This document shows, piece after piece, positions 28,937-39,900 of a DNA stretch of 64,000 bases. How positions within the stretch are numbered: the stretch's first letter is position 1; every line of letters starts with the position of its first letter. The stretch is taken from positions 2,830,001 to 2,894,000 of the forward strand of contig NZ_CP093280.1 of NCBI RefSeq assembly GCF_026651855.1, written 5' to 3'. A program made the translations under genes and the position numbers. Source of the stretch: Pseudomonas silvicola (GTDB lineage Bacteria; Pseudomonadota; Gammaproteobacteria; Pseudomonadales; Pseudomonadaceae). The notes under the pieces are model-generated. The model saw only the letters and a list, made by a program, of their open reading frames with translations, did no database searches and had not been told where the DNA came from.

Positions 28937-29761
28937 TTATTCTCTTTTCCGGAACAAGGCGTTACCGCAGCGCGAGCAGAATGCTGCCTCGCTGTCATGG
29001 TCGGCCTTGGCGCACACCGGGCAGGGGCGCTGCTGGCGCTCGCCCCGCATGGCATTGGCCAGTTCAGCGGTGAAGATGCCGGTGGGCACGGCGATGATCG
29101 AGTAACCGGTGATCATCACCAGCGCGGAAATGATCTGCCCCACCGGGGTCTTGGGCACGATGTCGCCGAAGCCCACGGTGGTCAGGGTAACGATGGCCCA
29201 GTAGATGCCCATGGGAATGCTGGTGAACCCGTTTTCCGGGCCTTCGATCACGTACATCAGCGTGCCGAACACCGTCACCAGGGTGGACACGGTGAGCAGG
29301 AACACGATGATTTTCTGCCGGCTGCCGCGCAGCGCCGACAACAGGTAATTGGCCTGGCTCAGGTAGGGCCGCAGCTTGAGCACCCGGAAGATGCGCAGCA
29401 TGCGGATCACCCGCACGATCATCAGGTACTGGGCGTCGCTGTAGTAGATGGCGAGGATGCCCGGCACGATGGCCAGCAGGTCCACCAGGCCATAGAAGCT
29501 GAACGCGTAGCGCACCGGCTTGGGGGAGCAGTACAGGCGCAGCAGGTACTCCACGGCGAATATCGTGGTCAGACCCCATTCGATGTAGGCGAACAGGTCG
29601 GCGTATTGGCGGTGGACGCTCTCGATGCTGTCGACCACCACCAGCACCAGGCTGGCGAGGATGATCAGCAGAACGGTGGTGTCGAAGCGTCGGCCGGCGC
29701 GGGTGTCGCTTTCGAAGATGACGGTGTAGAGCTTTTCGCGCAGGGTACGTGGGTTTTCCAT
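28937..29761 (-). CDS. Voltage-gated potassium channel with C-terminal zinc ribbon
   Basis: Six-helix cation channel of 274 residues. The S4-like segment IVRVIRMLRIFRVLKLRPYL has regularly spaced arginines, and the selectivity filter TTVGFGD is near residues 193-199. The pore is followed by a short cytoplasmic tail that ends with CPVCAK and CSRCGN, two Cys pairs forming a zinc-ribbon-like module. It should conduct K+ across the inner membrane; gating by metal or redox is only a guess. It lies downstream of the urea transporter gene on the same strand, 30 bp away. Confidence 0.9.
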   Translation of the reverse strand: MENPRTLREKLYTVIFESDTRAGRRFDTTVLLIILASLVLVVVDSIESVHRQYADLFAYIEWGLTTIFAVEYLLRLYCSPKPVRYAFSFYGLVDLLAIVPGILAIYYSDAQYLMIVRVIRMLRIFRVLKLRPYLSQANYLLSALRGSRQKIIVFLLTVSTLVTVFGTLMYVIEGPENGFTSIPMGIYWAIVTLTTVGFGDIVPKTPVGQIISALVMITGYSIIAVPTGIFTAELANAMRGERQQRPCPVCAKADHDSEAAFCSRCGNALFRKRE

Positions 29762-29791
29762 AAGGGCTCGGGTCCAGAAGATGGACAGAGC

Positions 29792-30652
29792 CTAGGGGGT
29801 TTGCCTTTGCCTGTGCAAGGCCGGTTCGCCGTGCAGCAAGCGCGCGCTGGCCTTTACCAGCCAGCAGGCGAGGATGAAGGGGGCGGTCAGGGCGGGTAAC
29901 GGCAGGCTGGCGAAGCCCGGTTGCAGCAGTAATGCCAGCACCAGGGCGGTGGCGGCGCGCAAGGGCTGGGCGCTGAAAGCCAGGGCAGCGAGGGCGACGT
30001 TGAAGCCGTAAAGACCCGGCAGGGGTGGTTCGCCTTGCAGCCAGGCAAACGCCAGCCCCGTGGCGGAACCCGCCAGGGCCCACAGGGCCGCGCGGCGGTT
30101 CGCCAGCCACAGGCCCAGCAGCACCAGAGCGCCCGCCATGGGGCTGGCGAGTAAAAAAACCTGGCCTAGCCCTGTGAGTGCATCGCTGAGTGCGAAGGAC
30201 TGTGGCGTACTCCCACCCGGTGTCACGGCCCACCCCAGTGCCCAGCCAGCCCAGCCAGTGAGCACGAACGGTGCGGTATAGGCGGGCAGGCAGGTAGGCC
30301 GCGCGCAGACCGCCAGCCAGCGTGCTACCAGCAGGCTGCTCAGGCCGCTGGCGGCCATGATCAGCAAAGGCAGGGTCAGGTTCAATGGCAGCCAGTGGCT
30401 GAACAGCAGGCCAATGAGCACACCGTTGTAGCTGAACAAGCCTGCCTCGCGGTGTTCGCGCGGGTAGCCGCAGCGTTGGGCCGTGAGCAGGCCGATGGCG
30501 GCGCCCAGCAGCGCGCCACCGAGTGATTGGGGGGCGCACAGCAGGATGGCCAGCAGGCAACACAGGCCGCAGAGCGGGTGCCGTTGCAGCAGCACCTGGC
30601 TGAAGCCGTTGAGCAGGGCGGTGGCCCAGTCGGGGCAGAAGGGCTTGGGCAC
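29792..30652 (-). CDS. Urea transporter (UT family)
   Basis: Polytopic inner-membrane protein of about 286 residues with the internal inverted duplication of UT proteins: LFSYNGVLIGLLFSHWLPL in the first half and LYGFNVALAALAFS in the second. These channels pass urea down its gradient. The start is uncertain: GTG at 30652 is given, while GTG at 30700 lies inside the REP and would add 16 residues; neither has a clear ribosome site. From memory, a UT gene also sits between the glyoxylate cluster and the K+ channel in other pseudomonads. Confidence 0.82.
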   Translation of the reverse strand: MPKPFCPDWATALLNGFSQVLLQRHPLCGLCCLLAILLCAPQSLGGALLGAAIGLLTAQRCGYPREHREAGLFSYNGVLIGLLFSHWLPLNLTLPLLIMAASGLSSLLVARWLAVCARPTCLPAYTAPFVLTGWAGWALGWAVTPGGSTPQSFALSDALTGLGQVFLLASPMAGALVLLGLWLANRRAALWALAGSATGLAFAWLQGEPPLPGLYGFNVALAALAFSAQPLRAATALVLALLLQPGFASLPLPALTAPFILACWLVKASARLLHGEPALHRQRQTP

Positions 30653-30690
30653 GGTCGTTGTTATCGTTGTTGTGTTATACGTGCCGCCGG

Positions 30691-30754
30691 CTTGTAGCAC
30701 GCGGCCCGGGCACGCCGCGTGTACCGAGGACGCGGCCAGGTCCGCTGCTACAAG
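30691..30754. repeat. REP-type palindrome upstream of the urea transporter
   Basis: CTTGTAGCA (30691-30699) pairs with TGCTACAAG (30746-30754), and internal GCGGCC-rich arms extend the palindrome. GCGGCCAGGTCCGCTGCTACA is shared with the element near 25162. It occupies the gap between glxR and the urea transporter gene, where ttuD and pykF are found in several other pseudomonads. Confidence 0.8.
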
Positions 30755-30773
30755 GACGGTGGTGAAGGGGTAA

Positions 30774-31664
30774 TCAGTTATCGCGAATGCTGAAGTTGGC
30801 CATGTGTTCCAGGCCCTTGATCAGCGCCGAATGGTCCCAGCCGCTGCCGCCCAGGGCCGCGCAGGTGCTGAATACCTGTTGGGCGTTGGCGGTGTTGGGC
30901 AGGTTCACGCCCAGTTCGCGGGCGCCCTGCATGGCCAGGTTGAGGTCCTTCTGGTGCAGGCTGATGCGGAAGCCCGGGTCGAAGGTGCCCTTGATCATAC
31001 GCTCGCCGTGCACTTCCAGAATCTTCGACGAAGCAAACCCTCCCATCAGCGCTTCGCGCACCTTGGCCGGGTCGGCGCCGTTTTTCGCCGCGAACAGCAA
31101 CGCTTCGGCCACTGCCTGAATGTTCAGGGCGACGATGATCTGGTTGGCGACCTTGGCGGTCTGGCCGTCGCCGTTGCCGCCTACCCGGGTGATGTTCTTG
31201 CCCATGCTCTGGAACAGCGGCAGGGCGCGGTCGAAGGCGTCCTGGTCACCGCCGACCATGATGCTCAGCGTCGCCGCCCTGGCGCCCACCTCACCCCCCG
31301 ATACCGGTGCGTCCAGGTACTGGGCGCCACGCTCGTTCACTTTGGCGGCGAAGGCCTTGGTGGCCGACGGCGAGATGGAGCTCATGTCGATGACCACCTT
31401 GCCCTTGCTCAGCCCTTTGGCGATGCCCTGGTCACGGAACAGCACGTCCTCGACCTGGGGGGTGTCGGGCACCATGATGATGATGAACTCGGCTTCCTGC
31501 GCCACTTCGCGCGGGTTGGCCAGGGCCAGCGCGCCGGCAGCCACGAGGTCGGCAGGGGGAGCGTCGTGGTGGGCGGACAGGAACAACTGGTGGCCGGCTT
31601 TCTGCAGGTTCTGCGCCATGGGATGGCCCATGATGCCAGTGCCGATGAATCCGATTTTTGCCAT
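30774..31664 (-). CDS. glxR: 2-hydroxy-3-oxopropionate (tartronate semialdehyde) reductase
   Basis: NAD(P)H-dependent reductase turning tartronate semialdehyde into D-glycerate, the last step of the glyoxylate carboligase route. It is a beta-hydroxyacid dehydrogenase of 296 residues. The Rossmann motif GFIGTGIMGHPMAQNL is at the N-terminus, the substrate motif DAPVSGGEVGA follows, and the catalytic Lys is in GDGQTAKVANQ. It lies 126 bp downstream of hyi, with a REP in the gap. Confidence 0.94.
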   Translation of the reverse strand: MAKIGFIGTGIMGHPMAQNLQKAGHQLFLSAHHDAPPADLVAAGALALANPREVAQEAEFIIIMVPDTPQVEDVLFRDQGIAKGLSKGKVVIDMSSISPSATKAFAAKVNERGAQYLDAPVSGGEVGARAATLSIMVGGDQDAFDRALPLFQSMGKNITRVGGNGDGQTAKVANQIIVALNIQAVAEALLFAAKNGADPAKVREALMGGFASSKILEVHGERMIKGTFDPGFRISLHQKDLNLAMQGARELGVNLPNTANAQQVFSTCAALGGSGWDHSALIKGLEHMANFSIRDN

Positions 31665-31695
31665 GGTGGTGGTCCCTTATTGTTGGATGATGAAT

Positions 31696-31786
31696 GTCCG
31701 CGGGGCCGGGGAAGCGCGGGGACAGCCGCTGCCTGGTGTCCAGGCATGCGCGGCATGGTCTTCCCGAGCGTCGCCCGGTCCTGCGG
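31696..31786. repeat. REP-like pair between hyi and glxR
   Basis: Two facing arms, GGCCGGGGAAGCGCGGGGAC (ending 31723) and TTCCCGAGCGTCGCCCGGTC (31761-31780), resemble the two arms of the 14.8-kb array unit. They lie inside the gcl-hyi-glxR operon and so would be transcribed as mRNA hairpins. Confidence 0.7.
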
Positions 31787-31790
31787 TGGG

Positions 31791-32573
31791 TTAGATGGCG
31801 TTGTGGGTCTTTAGCCAGCCCAGGCCGGCCTCGGTGGTGGTCAGCGGTTTGTATTCACAGCCCACCCAGCCCTGGTAGCCAAGGGTGTCCAGGTGCTCGA
31901 ACAGGAACCGGTAATTGATCTCGCCCGTGCCCGGCTCGTGGCGCCCGGGGTTGTCGGCCAGTTGCACGTGGTTGATCTTGCCCAGGTGCGCCGACAGCGT
32001 GGGGGCCAGGTCACCCTCCATGATCTGCATGTGGTAGATGTCGTACTGCAACGCCAGGTTGTCGCTGCCTACCTTGGCCTGAATGTCCAGTGCCTGGTCG
32101 GTGGTGGTCAGGTAGAAACCAGGGATGTCGCGGGTGTTGATCATCTCCATCACCAGGCGGATGCCGGCCGCTTGCAGTCTGTCGGCGGCGTAGCGCAGGT
32201 TGCTGACGAAGGTGGTTTCCACCGTGGCGCAGGCCACGCCCTGGGGGCGAATGCCGGCCAGGCAGTTGACCTGGGTGTTGCCCAGCACCTGGGCGTAGGC
32301 GATGGCCAGGTCGACCCCGGCGCGGAATTCTTCGACCCGGTCGGGGTGGCAGGCGATACCGCGCTCGCCCTTGGCCCAGTCACCGGCCGGCAGGTTGAAC
32401 AGCACCTGGGTCAGCCCATGGGCCTGCAACTGTGCTTTGAGCTCGGCAGAGGTGAATTCGTACGGGAACAGGTACTCGACCCCCTCGAAGCCGGCGTCGG
32501 CAGCGGCCTTGAAGCGGGCGAGGAAGTCCTGCTCGGTGAACAGCATCGACAGGTTGGCGGCGAAACGTGGCAT
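31791..32573 (-). CDS. hyi: Hydroxypyruvate isomerase
   Basis: TIM-barrel sugar-isomerase-type enzyme of 260 residues, interconverting hydroxypyruvate and tartronate semialdehyde. It starts MPRFAANLSMLFTEQDFLAR. Metal-binding acids and histidines are expected in LVMEMINTRDIPGFYL, QYDIYHMQIMEGDL and VGCEYKPL. It follows gcl by 18 bp, forming the gcl-hyi-glxR operon. Confidence 0.94.
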   Translation of the reverse strand: MPRFAANLSMLFTEQDFLARFKAAADAGFEGVEYLFPYEFTSAELKAQLQAHGLTQVLFNLPAGDWAKGERGIACHPDRVEEFRAGVDLAIAYAQVLGNTQVNCLAGIRPQGVACATVETTFVSNLRYAADRLQAAGIRLVMEMINTRDIPGFYLTTTDQALDIQAKVGSDNLALQYDIYHMQIMEGDLAPTLSAHLGKINHVQLADNPGRHEPGTGEINYRFLFEHLDTLGYQGWVGCEYKPLTTTEAGLGWLKTHNAI

Positions 32574-32591
32574 ACAAGCCTCCTTGAAGGG

Positions 32592-34367
<1,776 letters not shown>

Positions 34368-34394
34368 GGTTTTGTGCCTCTTTGTGTTTTGTAA

Positions 34395-34404
34395 TTGTAT
34401 ACAA
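34395..34404. promoter_or_regulatory. TTGTATACAA palindrome, gcl-proximal
   Basis: A perfect 10-bp palindrome 28 bp before the gcl ATG. The GTATAC core is like operators bound by FCD-type GntR regulators. Its twin is 105 bp away at 34500-34511. Confidence 0.6.
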
Positions 34405-34499
34405 GTGGCTTTTCGTTCGAGTGTATTCACGGCAGTGGCGTTAGGTCAAACCCTTTTCGCGTTTGCCGAAGAACGGCGTTTACAGGTTTAATTTTATAG

Positions 34500-34511
34500 A
34501 TTGTATACAAT
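34500..34511. promoter_or_regulatory. ATTGTATACAAT palindrome, glcG-proximal
   Basis: A perfect 12-bp palindrome in a very AT-rich stretch 58 bp before the GlcG-like start. It shares TTGTATACAA with the site at 34395-34404. The pair, 105 bp apart centre to centre (about ten helical turns), brackets the divergent promoter region. Confidence 0.65.
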
Positions 34512-34569
34512 TATATTTTTATTTGTGTTCTATTTGTCGAGTCGATTTTTCACTGAAGAGGATCTGCCG

Positions 34570-35004
34570 ATGTCTACCCTTACCTTGGCCGCTGCCAACC
34601 GCCTCGCCGAACACGCCCTGGCCACGGGCCATGAACTCGATGCTGCACCGCTCACCGTGGCGGTGCTGGACAGTGGTGGTCATTTGATCAGCCTGCAACG
34701 CCAGGACGGTGCCAGCCTGCTGCGGCCACACGTGGCCATCGGCAAGGCCTGGGGCGCCATTGCCCTGGGCAAGGGCTCGCGATTGCTGGCCACGGACGCG
34801 CAGCAGCGCCCGGCGTTTTTCGCTGCGTTGAACGGATTGGGGCAGGGTGGGGTAGTGCCGGCGCCGGGGGGCGTGCTGATTCGTGATCAGCAGGGCGTGG
34901 TGGTGGGAGCGGTGGGCATCAGCGGCGATGCATCGGATGTGGATGAGCGGTGTGCGGTGAGCGCCATCGAAGCGTCGGGGTGGGTGGCGGACCCGGGGGT
35001 TTGA
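34570..35004 (+). CDS. GlcG/HbpS family heme-binding-type protein
   Basis: Protein of 144 residues with the family motifs VAVLDSGGHLISLQRQDGA, SLLRPHVAIGKAWGAIALGKGS and APGGVLIRDQQGVVVGAVGISG. GlcG-like proteins are often encoded near glycolate/glyoxylate genes; HbpS relatives bind heme or metal, but the role here is not proven. The ATG at 34570 follows GAAGAGGA. Divergent from gcl with shared palindromes, it is likely co-regulated with glyoxylate use. Confidence 0.88.
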   Translation: MSTLTLAAANRLAEHALATGHELDAAPLTVAVLDSGGHLISLQRQDGASLLRPHVAIGKAWGAIALGKGSRLLATDAQQRPAFFAALNGLGQGGVVPAPGGVLIRDQQGVVVGAVGISGDASDVDERCAVSAIEASGWVADPGV

Positions 35005-35006
35005 GC

Positions 35007-35038
35007 GAGCTTCGTTCGTGTAAGGTCGGACGAAGCTC
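35007..35038. terminator. Inverted repeat between convergent genes
   Basis: A 9-bp perfect stem (GAGCTTCGT at 35007-35015 with ACGAAGCTC at 35030-35038) lies between the GlcG-like gene and the convergent TetR gene. There is no T tract, so termination is possible but unproven. Confidence 0.45.
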
Positions 35039-35059
35039 TGGAAGCAGGCGGCACGGTCT

Positions 35060-35665
35060 TCAGCCTGGCGCGCACCCTTTGAGCACCATGCGAATGATCG
35101 TCTGTGCGGCCGCTTCGTAGTCGCTTTCGTCCAACCGCGCCTTGCCGGTGACCCCGGCGATCTGCCAGTCGAAGTCGGCGTAGGTCTGGGTCGCGGCCCA
35201 GATGCTGAACATCAGGTGGTGGGCATCGACATGGGCGATCTGGCCGCGGTCGATCCAGGTCTGGATGCACTCGATGTTGTGCTTGGCCTGGGCATTGAGC
35301 TGCTGCACCTGGTCGGGGCTCAGGTGCGGGGCGCCATGCATGATTTCGCTGGCGAAGACTTTCGACGCCGCTGGCACGTCCCGGGAAATGCGGATCTTGG
35401 AACGGATGTAACCGCTGAGCACCTCACTGGGGTCGCCGTCCGGGTTGAACGGCGTGGAGGCCGCCAGAATCGGCTCGATGATGCTTTCCAGCACCTCGCG
35501 GTAGAGGTTTTCCTTGGACTTGAAGTAGTAGTACACATTGGGCTTGGGCAGCCCGGCCTTGGCCGCGATATCGCTGGTCTTGGTGGCGGCGAAGCCCTTG
35601 TCGGCGAACTCTTCGCTGGCCGCGCGCAGGATCAGTTCTTTGTTGCGCTCGCGAATGGTGCTCAT
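35060..35665 (-). CDS. TetR-family regulator (RutR-like)
   Basis: Regulator of 201 residues. The HTH is in TSDIAAKAGLPKPNVYYYFKS (about residues 31-51). The C-terminal domain resembles RutR/YcdC-type ligand domains (SRDVPAASKVFASEIMHGAP). The ATG at 35665 is preferred over a 13-residue longer frame. It is divergent from the mdtABC-type pump genes with 201 bp between, and convergent with the GlcG-like gene, so it may control the pump, itself, or a pyrimidine/nitrogen function. Confidence 0.88.
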   Translation of the reverse strand: MSTIRERNKELILRAASEEFADKGFAATKTSDIAAKAGLPKPNVYYYFKSKENLYREVLESIIEPILAASTPFNPDGDPSEVLSGYIRSKIRISRDVPAASKVFASEIMHGAPHLSPDQVQQLNAQAKHNIECIQTWIDRGQIAHVDAHHLMFSIWAATQTYADFDWQIAGVTGKARLDESDYEAAAQTIIRMVLKGCAPG

Positions 35666-35866
35666 AAACCCGATGGTTCCTTGCCTGCTGGGGCGGTGGG
35701 GCATGGTAGCACCGTGCTTGCGCGCCGCTCAATGCAAGGCGAGCTGTCCGCTGCCTGAATGAAATCGGGGTTGGCCGGGTGTGTGCAAGGGGCACTGCTA
35801 GAATTTTTTGAGCGGAACAGGCTAGTGGCCATTACTCGCGGCCTGTGTTCAACGAGGTGTACTCCG

Positions 35867-36988
35867 GTGCCCAAGCGCAGACGTGGTCTGGTGATAGCCG
35901 TGGTCATTGCCCTGGTGTGGGTGGCCGGTGCCGTGGCCTGGCACCTGCTGGGCCATCGCGCCCCGCCCAAGCCGCCGCCTACGGGTGAGCCGGTGGCGGT
36001 GGTGGCGGTGAAACAGCAGGACGTGCCGGTGTACATCGATGCCCTGGGCACCGTGATCCCCACCCGCAGCGTCACGGTAGTGACCCAGGTGGCGGGGCTG
36101 CTGACCGACGTACCCTTCAAGGAAGGCCAGCACGTCAGCAAAGGCCAAGTGGTGGCGCGCATCGATGACCGCGCGCTGAAGGCACAACTGGCCCAGGCCC
36201 GCGGCGTGCTGTTGCATGACCAGGCGTTGCTGGCCAACGACCAGCGCGACCTGGTGCGTTTCGGCCAGTTGATCAAGGTCGGCTCGGTGAGCCAACAGAC
36301 CCTCGACACCCAGCGTTCGCTGGTCCAGCAACAGCAGGGTACCGTGGCGGCTGACCAGGGCAGCGTGCAGAACCTGGAAGTGCAGGTCAGTTACTGCACC
36401 CTCTTCTCGCCGGTGGATGGCGTGGTTGGCCTGCGCCTGGTGGACCCCGGCAACTACGTGAACCCCCAGACCAGTACCGGCATTGCCGTGATCACCCAAT
36501 TGCAGCCAGCCACCGTGGTGTTCGCCGTGCCCGAGGACGACCTGGGTGCCATCGACCGGGCCATGGCGAAAGGGCCGGTGGCGGTACTGGCCTATGACCG
36601 CAACAAGCATGACTTGCTGGCCACCGGGGCGTTGCTCGCGTTGGACAACCAGGTGGACACCAGCACCGGCACCGTCAAGGTCAAGGCGCAGTTCACGGCC
36701 CCCGGCACCCATCTGTTCCCCAACCAGTTCGTCAACGCCCGCCTGCAGGCCGACCTGCTCAGGCAGGTCGCGGTGGTGCCCACCCAGGCCATCCAGCACG
36801 GCAGCCAGGGCGACTTCGTCTTCGTGGTCAACGGCACCAAGGTGGCGTTGCGGGTGATCAGGCTAGGCCCCGCCATGGGCGATGTCACCGCAGTGCTCGA
36901 CCAGGGCGTCAAGCCCGGCGAGCAGGTGGTCACCGAGGGCGCCGACAAACTCGACAATGGCTCGACGGTGAAGGTCGCCACGCCATGA
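35867..36988 (+). CDS. mdtA: RND efflux periplasmic adaptor (MdtA type)
   Basis: Membrane fusion protein of 373 residues linking the inner-membrane RND pumps to the outer-membrane channel. It has an N-terminal membrane anchor, barrel-sandwich/lipoyl halves (TVVTQVAGLLTDVPFKEGQH and SYCTLFSPVDGVVGLRLVDP), a coiled-coil hairpin rich in Gln/Leu between them, and a beta-barrel domain. The start is GTG at 35867 with GAGGTG about 8 bp upstream. It overlaps mdtB by 4 bp. Confidence 0.92.
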   Translation: MPKRRRGLVIAVVIALVWVAGAVAWHLLGHRAPPKPPPTGEPVAVVAVKQQDVPVYIDALGTVIPTRSVTVVTQVAGLLTDVPFKEGQHVSKGQVVARIDDRALKAQLAQARGVLLHDQALLANDQRDLVRFGQLIKVGSVSQQTLDTQRSLVQQQQGTVAADQGSVQNLEVQVSYCTLFSPVDGVVGLRLVDPGNYVNPQTSTGIAVITQLQPATVVFAVPEDDLGAIDRAMAKGPVAVLAYDRNKHDLLATGALLALDNQVDTSTGTVKVKAQFTAPGTHLFPNQFVNARLQADLLRQVAVVPTQAIQHGSQGDFVFVVNGTKVALRVIRLGPAMGDVTAVLDQGVKPGEQVVTEGADKLDNGSTVKVATP

Positions 36989-39900
36989 ACATTTCGCGGC
37001 CGTTCATCGAGCGGCCGGTAGCCACCGCACTGATCATGGTCGCGGTGCTGCTGGTGGGGCTGCTGGGCTACCACCTGTTGTCCGTATCGGCCTTGCCCGA
37101 GGTCGACTACCCCACCATCCAGGCCTTCACCCAGTACCCCGGCGCCAGCCCCGAGGTCATCAGCTCGTCCATCACCGCGCCCCTGGAACGCCAGTTCGGC
37201 GAGATGCCGGGGCTCAAGTCGATGAACTCCACCAGTTCCGACGGGGCTTCGGTGATCACCCTGCAATTCGACCTGGCGCTGTCACTGGACGTGGCCGAGC
37301 AGGAAGTGCAGGCCGCCATCAATGCCGCCGGTACCTTCCTGCCGGCCAACCTGCCGTACCCACCGGTGTACAGCAAGGTCAACCCGGCCGATGCGCCGGT
37401 GCTGACCCTGTCACTGACCTCCGACGTACTGCCCCTGACCCGCATCCAGGACCTGGCCGACACCCGGCTGGCGCAGAAAATCTCCCAGATCACCGGTGTC
37501 GGCCTGGTCACCCTCAGCGGCGGCCAGCGCCCCGCCGTGCGGGTACAGGCCAATACCTCGGCGCTGAATGCGCTGGGCCTGTCCCTGGACGACCTGCGCA
37601 CCGCCCTGGGCAATGCCAACGTCAACCAGGCCAAGGGCAACATCGACGGCACTTTTCAGGCGTACTCGATCGGTGCCAACGACCAGTTGCAATCGGCCGA
37701 CCAGTACCGCGACCTGGTGATTGCCTACAAGAACGGCGCGCCCATTCGCCTGGCGCAGATCGCCGCATCCATCCAGGGCCCGGAGAACCCGCGCCAGGCC
37801 GCGTGGACCAACAGCACCCCGTCCATCGTGGTGAACATCCAGCGCCAGCCCGGTGCCAACGTGATCCAGGTGGTGGACCGCGTGCAGCGTTTGTTGCCTT
37901 CCTTGCGTGCCAGCCTGCCGGCGACCCTCAAGGTGGACGTGCTCACCGACCGCACCCAGACCATCCGGGCCTCGGTCACGGATGTGCAGTTGGAACTGGG
38001 CGTGGCCATTGTGCTGGTGGTGATCGTCATCTACGTGTTCCTGCGGGACCTGGCCGCCACCCTGATCCCGGCGCTCACTGTACCGCTGTCCCTGATCGGC
38101 ACCCTGGCGGTGGCCTATGCCCTGGGCTTTTCCCTGAATAACCTGACCCTCATGGCCTTGACCATCGCCATCGGGTTCGTGGTGGACGACGCCATCGTCA
38201 TGATCGAGAACATCACTCGCTACATCGAGGACGGCGAGGCGCCCTTGCAGGCGGCGTTGAAGGGGGCGGCGCAAATCGGTTTCACCATCATCTCGCTGTC
38301 GGTGGCGCTGATCGCGGTAATGATCCCGTTGCTGTTCATGGGCGACGTGGTGGGGCGGCTGTTCCGCGAATTTGCCACCACGGTGGCGGTGACCATCGTC
38401 ATCTCGGCGCTGATTACCCTGACCCTCACCCCCATGCTCTGCGCGCGTTTGCTGAAGAGCCGGCACCAGGCCCGTCGCGAGGACTTTTTCGATCGCATCA
38501 ATCACTGGTACGTGCGCGGCCTGGACTGGGTGCTGCTGCATCAGGCGCTGACGCTGATCTCGGTGGTCATCACCGCGCTGCTGACGCTGTGGCTGATCCT
38601 GGGCATCCCCAAGGGGTTTTTCCCCGACCAGGACACCGGGTTGATCCAGGGTATTTCCCAGGCAGCGCCCAGCGTTTCCTTTGACCGCATGCAGGCCGAG
38701 CAGCAACGCCTGGCCGCGCGCATTCTCAAGGATCCGGCGGTGGCCAGCCTGTCGTCCTTCGTGGGGATAGACCAGACCAACCCCACTCTCAACCAGGGCA
38801 ACCTGCTGATCAACCTCAAACCCCGTGGCGAGCGCGATAGCAGCATGGCGGTGATCCGCCGCCTGGCCGACGCCAACGACGACGACGCCGGCATGCGCCT
38901 GTACCTGCATGGTGTGCAGGACCTGACCCTGGATTCCACCGTGTCCACCACCCGCTACCGCCTGGGTCTGCAGGCCATCGACACCGGCGTGCTGGAGCAG
39001 TGGACCACTACCTTGATCGCCGCCATGCGCAAGGACCCGCTGTTTGCCGACGTGCAAAGCCAGGCCTTGCAGTTCGGCAACCAGGTACAGCTGACCTTCG
39101 ACCGCGCCACGGCTTCGCGCCTAGGTGTCACGCCCCAGGCCATCGATGATGTGCTGTACGATGCCTTCGGCCAGCGCCAGGTGTCGACCATCTATACCCA
39201 GCTCAACCAGTACCACGTGGTGCTGGCCAGTGACCGCCAGCCCGGCAACCTCGCCGACCTGCTCACGGGCCTGTACGTGAACACCGCCAGCGGCGGGGTG
39301 GCGCCGTTGTCGAGCATGGCCACGCAACAGGTGGTGCGCGTGCCCGTCACCCTCAACCGCCAGGGCCAGTTCCCCTACGCGGATGTGTCATTCAACCTGG
39401 CGCCAGGGCAGACCCTGGGCGCGGCGGTCACGCGCTTGGCGCAGATCGAACGGCAGGTCGGCCTGCCCGCCACGGTGCAGGCACAACTGGAAGGCGCGGC
39501 GGCGACCTTTCAGTCGTCCCTGGGCAACCAGCTGTTCCTGGTGCTGGCCGCCATCGTCGTGGTGTACCTGATGCTGGGTATCCTGTACGAAAGCTTCGTG
39601 CACCCGGTGACCATTCTATCCACCCTGCTGTCGGCGGCGCTGGGGGCCTTGCTGGCGCTGTGGCTGACCGGCACTCAGTTTGACATCATCGGTTTGATCG
39701 GCATCGTGCTGCTGATCGGTATCGTCATGAAGAACGGCATCATGATGGTCGACTTCGCGCTGGAACTGCAGCGCAATGAAGGGCTGGACGCCACCGCCGC
39801 CATTCGCCAGGCGGCGCAGTTGCGCTTCCGGCCTATTCTGATGACCAGCATGGCCTCGCTGTTTGGCGCGGTGCCACTGGCCCTGGGTACGGGCATTGGT

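Noticed and set aside
27761-29899. 712-codon plus-strand frame opposite sbp and the potassium channel
   Set aside because: It lies antisense to two clear genes and has shadow-type composition (Gly, His, Gln, Val).
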